NCBI RefSeq assembly: GCF_000485595.1
Contig: NW_014578193.1
Coordinates: 11,896-36,059, forward strand
Length of the DNA stretch: 24,164 nucleotides
From: Priapulus caudatus
Lineage: Eukaryota > Priapulida > Priapulimorpha > Priapulimorphida > Priapulidae
Direction of reading: 5' to 3'
In this document: positions 10,827 through 19,765 of the stretch, in pieces
How positions within the stretch are numbered: position 1 is the stretch's first letter
Layout of the letters: every line of letters begins with the position of its first letter
Notes under the pieces: generated by a model
Database searches by the model: none
What the model was told of the DNA's origin: nothing
What the model saw: only the letters and a program-made list of their open reading frames with translations
Made by a program: the position numbers and the translations under genes

Positions 10827-11261
10827 TAACATCATCGGTACGGATTACGCCAGGATGAACAAGTGGAGATTTCTGTGCTGTGATGTGTAAAGAAAATTGT
10901 ACTAGTATGATAGATGAACTGTGGATTTTTTATATTATGAGAATTCATAACTCGTAAATTTCTGCCAATAATTTATATATGTATGGGATTACGATAAAGG
11001 TTAGGGGGCCCTACTGGTAGTGGTCTTAATGCTTTGTTTTGAAATATCATAAATGAGGAGATAGGGGAATAGAATGCCGAGTAAACAAATTTATATCGTT
11101 GAACACTTGTGAAGTTAGGCTGATGCAACGTAAGCAGCAATGCAAAAAGCTATTACTAGCCTTTCAATGAGAGGTAGGCCTACTAGAAATATTCTCGGTT
11201 GATTACCGGATTCAGCACTCGGCAAGTTATTAGTAGCACGTTATAGTGTTGCCGGCGTTAT
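10827..11261. other. AT-rich spacer before the satellite block
   Basis: Unique-looking AT-rich DNA with no gene. A GGGGGCCCTA phrase near 11005 resembles the core of the downstream 87-bp repeat and may be an eroded outlying copy. Confidence 0.5.
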
Positions 11262-11596
11262 ATTTGTATGACGGGGGCCTATTACCGTGTATAGAATTGT
11301 AATATATGTATGATGGGGGGCCCAAGGCCACTAATTTATATAGGTACTTTGTATGGATGGGGGCCTAAGGCCAACGCTATATGAGAATTCGTAATAATAG
11401 AAATAGTGTATGATGTGGGGTCCAATGTGCCACATATATAGTATTATAGTGACGGGTTTGCCTATAAGGCCTATAGTATTGTTAATAAATAGTGTATGCT
11501 GGGGGCCCAAGGCGCACATATATTTAGTATTTGTATGACGAGGGCCTAAGGCCACTATATAGATTGTAATAATAAAATAGTGTATAATGGGGGCTC
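11262..11596. repeat. Dimeric satellite, ~87-bp period
   Basis: Copies of a core GGGGGCCYAAGGCCAC followed by ATATA-rich DNA alternate between two flavours. One is introduced by AATAGTGTATGAT (about 11311, 11411, 11497, 11583), the other by TTTGTATGAYG (about 11269, 11355, 11449, 11536). Same-flavour spacing is about 86-100 bp, so the repeat is an AB dimer of two units of 40-50 bp. Confidence 0.8.
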
Positions 11597-13915
11597 CTCA
11601 TTCATTTTAAATGCATAATCTTTGCATGAAAAAAATACAAAAGGATATTTCTCTCGAGATACGCGGCATTTGCGCGCGTAGCGTGTAGCGTGGCAAGTGC
11701 CGTCGAAGCAAACATTATAATATAGCTTGCTGAGGTGAGAGAGGTGATGGGAGACTGAGGAAAGGCGGTCAGGAAGATAGCTGGGGCGGTAGAGAAGTAA
11801 GAAGAGGCTAAGCGAGGGGAAGCAGGGGAGGCATAGGGAAGGACGCGACGCAATAAAGCAGGTGTTTTGTAGCCTACATGCTAGGGCGGCTCTCCTTAAT
11901 TATAAACACTGGTATACTGGATAAAGTTATTAGTGGGAAATTCTATGTGAGGATTACCCCCTAAACCATTTAAATGATATTCTATCACAAAAATATAACT
12001 CCTCTGGTGAGATATTGCGCATGGCGCTACAACTAACGTAGCAATATTGTGTACTGGCTGTATACGCAGCTGGTGTGACCATTACATGCAAGGTCTTCCT
12101 TTCCGGGTTATTCTTAAAGTGATGTCTACTGATGGAGATGTTTATCATATAAAATCTAGGTCTAGGATAAGCTGCTCTTCATTTTCAAATCATAGATCTT
12201 GAAAAATACTATTTGTTTCGGAGGATCTTGCGCATGCGCACCGTGTTAGACGTGCAGTACCGTCTGAGGCAGACATTATAATATAGCTTGCTGAGGGAGA
12301 GAGGGAATGGGAGACTGAGGAGAGGCGGCAGAGAAGATAGCTGGGGGCGGTAGAAGAAAAAGGAGGCTGAGCGAGAGACAGGGGAGGCAAGGGGAATGAC
12401 ACGAGGTCATAAAGTAGGTGTTTTGTACCCTACATGCTAAGGCGCTCTCCTAATTATAAACACAGGTATACTGATAAAGGTTTGTTAGGTAAATCTATGC
12501 GGAGATACCCCCTAACCATTTTAAATGCATATTCATCACAAAATATAACTCCTCTAGTGAGGTATTGCGCATGCGCTAACACACTAACGTAGCCATATTG
12601 TGTACTGGCTGGTATACGCAGCGGTGATCTTACATGCAGGTCTTCCTCCTATTTCATAAATGATGTCTACTGATGGAATGTTATTATATAAATCTATGCT
12701 AGGATAACCTCCTCTTCATTTTAAATGCATAATCTTTGCAAAATACTATTTCTCTCGGAAGATATTGCGCATGCACGCGCACCGTGTTAGGCGCGTGCAG
12801 TGCCGTCTGAGGAAAACTTCATAATATAGCTTGCTGCGGGGGAGACGGGATGGGAGACTGAGGAAAGGCGGCAGGGAAGATAGCTGGGGACGGTAGAAGA
12901 AGAATTAGGCTGAGCGAGGGACAGGGGAAGCAAGGGGAAGGACGCGAAAGCATAAAGTAGGTGTTTTGTACCCTACATGCTAGGACGCTCTCCTAATTAT
13001 AAACACACGTCTACTGATAAAGGTTTATTAGTGAAATCTATGCGGAGATACCCCCTATACATTTTAAATGCATATTCATCACAAAATATAACTCCTTTGG
13101 TGAGATATTGCGCATGCACTAACACACTAACGTAGCCAGATTGTGTACTGGCTGGTATACTCAGCGGTGACCTTACATGCAAGGTCTTCCTCCTATTTCT
13201 TAAATGACGTCTACTGATGGAATGTTATCATATAAATCTATGCTATAGGATAACTCCTCTTCTTTTTGAATGCATAATCTTTGGAAAATACGATTTGTCT
13301 CGGGAGATCTTGCGCATGCGCACCGTGTTAGGCGTGAGTACTGTCTGAGGCAGACATTATAATATAGCTTGCTGAGGGAGAGAGGGGATGGGAGATTGAG
13401 GAAAGGCGGCAGGGAAGATAGCTGGGGGCGGTAGAAGAAGAAGAAGGAGGCTGAGCGAGGGACAAGGGAGGCAAGGGAAGGGACGCGAGCGCATAAAGTA
13501 GATGTTTTGACTCCTACATGCTAGGGCGCTCGCCTAATTATTAAAGCAAGATCTATTGGATAAAGATATAGGGAAATCTATGCTTAGATACGCCCTAAAC
13601 ATTTTTAAATGCATATTCATCACAAAATGATACTCCCTCTGGGCAGATATTGCGGCATCGGCGCTAACACACTAACCGTAGCCAGATTGTGTACTGGGCT
13701 GGTATACGCAGCGGTACCTTACATGCAGGTTCTTCCTCGCTCATTTCTTAAATGATGTCTACTGATTGAATGTTATCATATAAATCTATGCTAGGATAAC
13801 TCCTCTTCCTTCTTAAATGCAATAATCTTTGAAAAAATTATACTATTTTTCTGGAAGATATTGCGCAGCGCGCACTTCGTTGTAGTCCGTGCTGTGGCCG
13901 TCTGCGAGGCACTAT
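11597..13915. repeat. ~540-bp satellite, four copies plus a partial fifth
   Basis: The landmark ATAATATAGCTTGCTG ends at 11732, 12293, 12836 and 13374, giving periods of 561, 543 and 538 bp. Each unit has a purine-rich block (GATGGGAGACTGAGG...GGCAGGGAAGATAGCTG), a GGTGTTTTGTACCCTACATGC segment, and two related sub-blocks each with YTTTAAATGCAT, then a TGCGCATGCGC palindrome. Copies one and four carry many small indels. No coding frame is kept across copies. It matches no repeat family I recognise. Confidence 0.9.
12229..12240. promoter_or_regulatory. NRF-1-type palindrome in 540-bp satellite
   Basis: TGCGCATGCGCA is a perfect match to the NRF-1/alpha-PAL consensus YGCGCAYGCGCR. Equivalent sites recur at 13311-13322 (perfect) and 12566-12577 (last base changed), with weaker versions at 12016, 12766 and 13109. 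Confidence 0.45.
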
Positions 13916-13920
13916 CCAGC

Positions 13921-15262
13921 TAACTAGTCAAATTAGTCCGGCGCGGGCCGACGGCACCGTGGCATGGTAAAATATGCATGCTACATGTATCACACGATTC
14001 CCAGCTTTATGCTTAATCCTACATGAAAGGCGCTGCGACGTGGTCGCCGTTGACGTCCAAGATAATTTTCTTCGGCGTTCTTAATACGTTCAAACTGAGC
14101 CGAGCAAGCTGAATCCGCACGTGTGGCTTGGTAAAGATCGCGATCTATAATATTGCCTTTGAGCTCACTAGCATCAGCGCCCTCGTTCCTCGCTATGGCC
14201 CGAATTTTTTATTAATGAACGTGTATAGATGGCGCTCGTGAGTCGGTCACCGTTGACTGCCAATCGAATTTTCTTAGGCCGTTTTCATAACGTTCAACAC
14301 TAGTCGCCGGCGGGCGACGGCGACGTGTGCATGGTAAATAATCTGTCTACATCGGCTTTCAGCTTTGAGCGCAGCATCGCGCCACGATTCTCAGATATGC
14401 TAATGTACACGAAAAAGCGCCCCCGACGTCGGTCGCCGTTGACTGCCAAGATAATTTCCTTCGGCCATTTTTATACGTTCAAACTGGAGCCAGGCAGGCT
14501 CACAGCACGTGTGCATGGTAAAATCTGATCTACATGCTTTACTTTGAGCGCAGCATCGCGCCACGATTCTCAGATATGCTAATGTACACGAAAAAGCGAC
14601 CCCGACGTTGTCGAACGATGTATCATCAACGATTCCCAGCTATGCTAATATACATGAAAAAGGCGCTGCAACGTGGTCGTCGTTGACTGCCAAGATAATT
14701 TCCTTCGGCCATTTTTATACGTTCAAACTGGAGCCAGGCAGGCTCACAGCACGTGTGCATGGTAAAAGCTGATCTACATGCTTTACTTTGAGCGCAGCAT
14801 CGCGCCACGATTCCCAGATATGCTAATGTACACGAAAAAGCGGCCCCGACGTTGCCGCACGATGTATCATCAACGATTCCCAGCTATGCTAATCTACATG
14901 AAAAAGGCGCTGCGACGTGGTCGCCGTTGACTGCCAAGATAATTTCCTTCGGCCATTCTTATACGTTCAAACTGGAGACAGGCAGGCTCACAGCACGTGT
15001 GCTTCACAGCACGTGTGCTTGGTAAAATCCGATCTATAATATTCACTTTGCTCGCAGCATCACGCTCTGGGTTCCCCGATATGCCGATATTAATGTACAT
15101 GAAGATGGCGCTCGTGCGTCAATCACCGTTGACTGCCAAGAGCATTTTCTTCGGCCGTTCTCATACGTTCAAGCTAGTCGCGGGCGGGCCGACGGCACGT
15201 GTGCATGGTAAAATCTGATATACAAGTTTCACTTTGCTCGCAGCATCGCGCCACGATTACGC
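13921..15262. repeat. ~190-244-bp satellite, six to seven copies
   Basis: The landmark CGTTGACTGCCAAG, or a close variant, occurs at about 14048, 14247, 14437, 14681, 14925 and 15127. Spacings are 199, 190, 244, 244 and 202 bp. The longer periods contain an extra partial copy of the CACGATTCCCAGCTATGCTAATxTACATGAAAAAGGCGC segment. Units end in GCACGTGTGCATGGTAAAATCTGAT. A 17-bp local duplication of CACAGCACGTGTGCTT lies near 14990-15020. Short open frames on both strands are a by-product of the repeat. Confidence 0.9.
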
Positions 15263-16900
15263 GCAGAACACGAACGCACACGCACGAGTACGCCACCTGC
15301 TGTAGCCAAGTTCGGGTAGCCACCTGCCGGTGAGAATTGGTACAATTGGTAAATGTTAATGCTGCACACCTAGCTATCATATAATACGTATTATGTGATA
15401 TCCATGCCTGCACAGTTTTAATTTCCTATGCGAACTCTCCGTGCAATGGCTTAGCAACATTTATAGGACTTCTGAGTATGTAACTGTATAATTTTATACG
15501 AAGCGCACGTCTGTGAGGATACTTCAGCGTCAATAACATCTTCATCTTAGCATTCTTAACATTCTCTGAGCGTTCACATAGGGGGAATTCTGTCCTCACT
15601 TTAAATTCTCAGGTAGGCCTATATTATCCCGTATTGGGTCAAGTTATTGTAGCGCAATACGAAAGTGTATATGTGTATGGTGGAGGATTTCGAACTAGGA
15701 ATAGTAATTTTAATCTTTTGTCTTCGACAGACTTTGTGCTTGCCTGAGCGTAGCGTTATTAATAAGGCCATCTGCATTTTGCGCAGTGCATTATAGCATG
15801 GTTCCAACGATATTGACCAATCTTAAATATAATATGTTACCGCGTTGGTACACGTACTGACACGGACACGTACGAACACGGACTCACTGACGAAATCACG
15901 CGCACATGGACGTACACAACACAGCGCAACACAACACAACCCACACACGCGCACGCGATGGGGCAACATTCAGAATTATGTGATATATTGGAAACTGTAC
16001 GGTATCCTCACAAGGAATGCCGACCACCCGTTGAGAATCCGCATGCCGTGGAAGCGTAAAGAAGGAGGGTCGCGTACAAACTGTAATTAATCCACACACA
16101 CACAACTATATGAAACTGAACACAAGCAGCTCTCTCGGCGCAGGTGTGGAGGGGCCGTGGGCCTTACGTCAACACCTATATGCGCAGCACATCTCAGCTA
16201 GCTCCACACACGCGAGGGCCACTGATGAAGAGACTAGAAGACAAAATCTTACAAAGGTATTTTCAATATTATCCGTCAATGGAAGGGCAAGTATACGAAT
16301 TATATTCCAGCATAACATCTTGTGTTATTCTTGCTCGGCCAGTAAAATTAAAACTTCAGTAGTTGACTCGAGTCAAGTCTTAGTAAAAGAAACCCATAGA
16401 GATAATATATGAATATAGTATATTTATACACTTCTATGGAAAAAGCGATGTTTGTATTGAAACGTAACCGTACCTCTACATTCGCGTATAGCAGCTAGCT
16501 GTGTTTAAAAAATAGATATGTCAAAATATGCATTTTCATTCTCCGGGCTATGCCTTTCACGTAGTCCATGTCGTCGGCTACCACTGTTTATGAAGATGTT
16601 ATCCTCGCTCGCAATCACTTCGTTCACTTGAACTACGCTGTGGCATACAATGACTAAGATAATGATATTCGGGTATTTAAACTGTACTACGTTCTTTCGT
16701 TCTTCTACTACGTTTACTTAACCATTCAGAGAAAATTCGCGAAATCACAGCGGTTCTAGCATCTATAACAAAATTTAGTTATGCTCTGCTCATTTCACCA
16801 ACTTTAAACAGTCGTGCAGCACCAGAGCCTGATCTTCAGTCCACATAACAGCACTTCAACCTCGGGTCAAGTAACAACGCTCAAACGTCGTTTTACGTAA
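15263..16900. other. Intergenic, upstream of the Ras-like gene
   Basis: No gene was recognised. CA/CG-rich low-complexity DNA lies at about 15850-15955 and 16092-16106. A perfect palindrome TTGACTCGAGTCAA sits at 16363-16376. A 100-codon plus-strand frame at 16110-16412 has no recognisable motif. The promoter of the Ras-like gene should lie near the right end, but no TATA box is convincing. Confidence 0.5.
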
Positions 16901-17086
16901 ACAACGCTTCTACTCAAATCCTCGTATAAGCACAACCCAACGCCAACTCCAACCAACCAACTCCATCAACCCAACCAACCAACAAACCCAACTCACCACC
17001 CAACTCAACTCCAACTCAACTCCAAGAGACACGTAACAACAACGCAGCAACAACAGTCCACGCAACAGCGACCCAGCGCAGCAGCA
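16901..17086 (+). promoter_or_regulatory. Probable 5' leader of the Ras-like gene, A/C-rich
   Basis: This stretch is dominated by CAAC, CCAACC and CAACTC words with little G or T, as in an unstructured, easily scanned leader. The GTPase frame is open through it without any ATG, from an in-frame TAA at 16898-16900 to the start at 17087. An N-terminal P/N/Q/T-rich extension would need a non-ATG start or an upstream exon, so I prefer a leader. Confidence 0.5.
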
Positions 17087-17773
17087 ATGAACGAAAAACA
17101 AATCAGCATAAACTTGCTCTCGAGAATCTTCCATCGCGACAGCAACGACTGGGTGCCGAGCACGACCTGCCACAACTACCGCGACTACGTCGGCTCCGCC
17201 ACCGTGCACAAGGTAGCCATCATGGGTGCGCCGAGGGTCGGCAAGACGGCCATCTTTAAGCGCTTCCTCGGCGCGCCGCTGCCGAGCGCCTACGTGCCGA
17301 CGTTGCAGGAGACGGTCACCACACCGGTGGAGATCGTCGGCGGAGCGACGCAGGCCGTCGAGATCACCGACACGAGCGGCTCGAACGAGTTTCCGGCGAT
17401 GTACGAGCTCTGCATTAACCGATCGACGGCGTTCGTGCTCGTTTACTCGCCGACGTGCGCCAAGTCGTACGAAACCGTGCGCAAGATTATCGACGACATC
17501 GGCCGACTGAAGGAGAGCCTGGATGGCGTTCGCATCGCGGTGGTGTGCAATAGATACATGGACACGCCTCACGATAGCCACATGGTCGTCAGTACGGAGG
17601 GTTGGGAGTTGGTCAACGTGTCGGCCGTTGAAAACGAGAACGTCGACGCCATCTGGAACGTACTGTTCACAAGGAAAATGTCGCCGGACAGCACGCAGAA
17701 GGCGAAGAATTCGAAAGGCAAACAGAGAAACATTTTAAATTTGTCCGGAACGAATCGATCAAATCCGATGTGA
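17087..17773 (+). CDS. Di-Ras/Rhes-like small GTPase, divergent
   Basis: A 228-residue, apparently intronless Ras-superfamily GTPase. The P-loop GAPRVGKT is at residues 47-54, switch I YVPTLQE at 69-75 (Thr72 in the place of Ras Thr35), and the G3 motif DTSGSNEFPAM at 95-105. The DT-[TS]-GS..FPAM pattern is typical of Di-Ras and Dexras/Rhes, where a non-Gln residue replaces Ras Gln61 and hydrolysis is expected to be slow. The G4 motif reads NRYM (155-158) instead of NKxD, so the guanine-specifying aspartate is missing or shifted by one. G5 is SAVEN (179-183), and the stretch between G4 and G5 is several residues short. The tail is basic (KAKNSKGKQRN) but has no CAAX box. The start is the first ATG after an in-frame stop at 16898. 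The protein is probably a membrane-proximal signalling GTPase or pseudo-GTPase; binding and activity are inferred. An antisense frame of 223 codons is a shadow of the GC-rich codons. Confidence 0.88.
   Translation: MNEKQISINLLSRIFHRDSNDWVPSTTCHNYRDYVGSATVHKVAIMGAPRVGKTAIFKRFLGAPLPSAYVPTLQETVTTPVEIVGGATQAVEITDTSGSNEFPAMYELCINRSTAFVLVYSPTCAKSYETVRKIIDDIGRLKESLDGVRIAVVCNRYMDTPHDSHMVVSTEGWELVNVSAVENENVDAIWNVLFTRKMSPDSTQKAKNSKGKQRNILNLSGTNRSNPM
17734..17740 (+). promoter_or_regulatory. Candidate -1 frameshift slippery heptamer
   Basis: T TTA AAT sits in the reading frame of the GTPase exactly as a X XXY YYZ slippery site (codons ATT TTA AAT). It lies 31 bases before the zero-frame TGA at 17771-17773. 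The -1 frame is open from 17632 to the TAA at 17884-17886. A short possible stem (GATG, loop TGA, CATC, flanked by GATC and GATC) follows. Frameshifting is a hypothesis. Confidence 0.3.
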
Positions 17774-17886
17774 CATCCACCGATCAGCCAGAAGTGCGTG
17801 TTCATTTAGTCGACAACGGCGTCCAGTGTACGAGGACTGACGAGGATTGCATTTGCCAATGCGGACACTTTTCAGTAGGTTTCTAA
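17741..17886 (+). other. -1-frame extension of the GTPase with cysteine-rich tail
   Basis: If ribosomes slipped at 17734-17740, translation would bypass the TGA at 17771 and add 37 codons beyond it. The added residues include VRVHLVDNGVQCTRTDE and then DCICQCGHFSVGF, ending at TAA 17884. Four clustered cysteines could be acylated or bind metal, which would suit a Ras protein lacking a CAAX box. A single-base assembly error or a recent frameshift mutation would look the same. Confidence 0.3.
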
Positions 17887-18464
17887 AAGCGAGTATTGTC
17901 AATATGTAGTCAAATAGTATCAGTGAGCTGCACTGTCGTGTGCTTATTAATGGTTGTCAATGAACATTGTATATTATACAATGTCCTGCATATTGCTAGG
18001 ATAAGCTGGAATACCGAGACTTTGCCGAGGTTCCAAATGAGAATTTTATTGGTTACTTTTTTAACAACACTGTCGAGGAGTCCTTTCTATCTAGAGGTGC
18101 GAGAAAATTGGGTGATTACTCCTAGTAATACTCGTGACTTTGAGAGGCTCATTTTCTTGCCGAAGTTCAGAAGACACAACTCAACAGTTTATGTATGTGA
18201 TTGCGGATGGCAGGAATGTCGACTGACTCCGACGACAACTCCTTCTTTCGGCAGAAGGTCATTCGTGAAGGAAGTTAGTTATCAGGACGGAAATTGAATA
18301 CCACATTAACCAAATAGATATCCTAAAAGAGCCACAGACAATACATGCGTGCCCAACGTAGGTACTCGGTAAGCTACTAGATGCATACGCATCAGATATG
18401 AATTTTGGTTTGCTGGGGCCAACTGTAAGATAATTTTAAAGGGTACTATACTAATGTAAATAAA
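17887..18464 (+). other. Probable 3' untranslated region of the Ras-like gene
   Basis: AT-rich DNA follows the stop and ends at an AATAAA at 18459-18464. Further AATAAA hexamers lie at 18723 and 18748. A perfect inverted repeat (ACATTGTATA, one T, TATACAATGT) lies at 17964-17984. A 133-codon frame at 17896-18297 has no recognisable domain and I treat it as untranslated. Confidence 0.45.
18459..18464 (+). terminator. Poly(A) signal AATAAA, candidate
   Basis: This is the first canonical AATAAA downstream of the GTPase stop on the plus strand, about 690 bp past it. Alternatives lie at 18723-18728 and 18748-18753. Confidence 0.35.
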
Positions 18465-19098
18465 CTTTGAAGAATAATTTTTTGAATGTCAACCTTGCCT
18501 AACAAGGCTAATAACGAAGAATCTAATTATATGCGCATTTACTCATTATTTTGAAAAAACAATCCGAGAAATCAGATTGAAGCTTTTCTTGTATTTCCAC
18601 ATATAAAAGTAGATAGATGTATTCGTTATCACCTCCGCCCTATAGCCTCCGAATGCGGACAGTGGAGCGTGAGCTCCTTACCACATATGACGAGCTTACC
18701 CCATATATATTATGTGTGGTCAAATAAAAGTCTACTCCTTATACGCCAATAAAATGCGCCAACAACCACAACAAGGAAGGTTTGCTGCAGGATTATTTTA
18801 AAACCAGAAATGTGGAGGACATGTACCTACAGATGGGTTGTTTGCGCTGTCTGAAATGCGGCCCTGGTTCAAGTCATAATTGGTTGTATAAAATTGAACA
18901 ATTGTACAATTGAGGTTGTTTAATCGCAGACGCATGTGATTCCACTGCTGATACGACTACATTTATTTGACAAATTTAGGAATATACGCCGTGTATGTAT
19001 TTTTTGCAACTACCTCAAGTGTCATTTTAGATCTACATTTTATATGCACTTTAGTATGTTAAAACACATTTTGTTAAACGTTATATACACGTGTAATG
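18465..19098. other. AT-rich intergenic between convergent genes
   Basis: No gene was recognised. A repeated ACAATTG word (about 18896-18914) and an imperfect CCACATA...TATGTGTGG hairpin (about 18681-18720) are the only visible structures. Confidence 0.5.
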
Positions 19099-19219
<121 letters not shown>

Positions 19220-19765
19220 GCGGGCACACACCCCACTGTCCTCTCTTCCTGCCGTCCACCCCTCCCTTCCTACACCTTGTTCCCATCACCCAGCCTCCGT
19301 CCTTCTCGGCCTCTCTCCTTCTCTTCCCCTCCATATCTTCTTCCGTTACTTCACCCAAACCTCATGCATCCCTCTTTTTTCTCTCTCACTTGCTATAGAA
19401 ACATAAAAAAGAATGCTTTTGTTCTTTTAATCATTTGAGAGTCGTATATTTTACACCGTATTACTACATTATTTACATGCAGTCTAAACATCTTTACATT
19501 CTCTCGAAATCTGTTTCACTGCTTTTGTGAGTGGACGTATAAACATGCGATTATACCTCAGTAGCGAAATTCTCACACGCCACAATTAAGCACCAGAATT
19601 ATTTATCATCGACGCCTGTTTACACTCTCATAATTTCGCCATAATTTACCGACAGTCGCATCAGAACTATTTATAGTTACTACTTATCATTATACTATCG
19701 TAAACATCACAACGCATCTCGTTCTTTATTTGTAAACATTACAACGCGCTCGCCATCGCAGCGTC
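19220..19765. other. 3' flank of the GT92 gene, pyrimidine-rich then AT-rich
   Basis: A CT-rich tract (19230-19390) follows the microsatellite, then AT-rich DNA. The part next to 19765 is probably the 3' untranslated region of the minus-strand glycosyltransferase gene. Confidence 0.5.
19725..19730 (-). terminator. Poly(A) signal AATAAA on minus strand, candidate
   Basis: TTTATT on the plus strand reads AATAAA on the minus strand, about 36 bases beyond the GT92 stop codon. That would give a very short 3' untranslated region. Confidence 0.4.

Noticed and set aside
9010-10858. Long plus-strand open frames (506 and 425 codons)
   Set aside because: They are repeat translations that cross the strand switch from Arg/Glu/Gly-rich to Ser/Pro/Leu-rich; there is no start context or motif.
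12300-12345. Resemblance of the 540-bp unit to 5S rRNA (GGATGGGAGAC) and to U1 snRNA (GGCAGGGRAGATA)
   Set aside because: Only 11-15 bases match in each case; the conserved flanking parts of both RNAs are absent, so these are chance matches in purine-rich DNA.
13921-15262. CRISPR-like array
   Set aside because: The units are whole tandem satellites of 190-244 bp with no unique spacers, in an animal genome.
15682-15700. Minus-strand tRNA T-arm-like TTCGAAATCC followed by CCA
   Set aside because: The T-stem does not pair and no acceptor or anticodon arm can be formed.
16910-17581. 223-codon minus-strand frame opposite the GTPase
   Set aside because: It is an arginine/valine/alanine-rich shadow caused by the GC-biased third positions of the real gene on the plus strand.
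17896-18297. 133-codon plus-strand frame after the GTPase
   Set aside because: It has AT-rich codons and no recognised domain, and sits in the expected 3' untranslated region.
18866-18882. tRNA B-box-like GGTTCAAGTCA
   Set aside because: There is no matching A box or cloverleaf upstream, and the last consensus bases are wrong.
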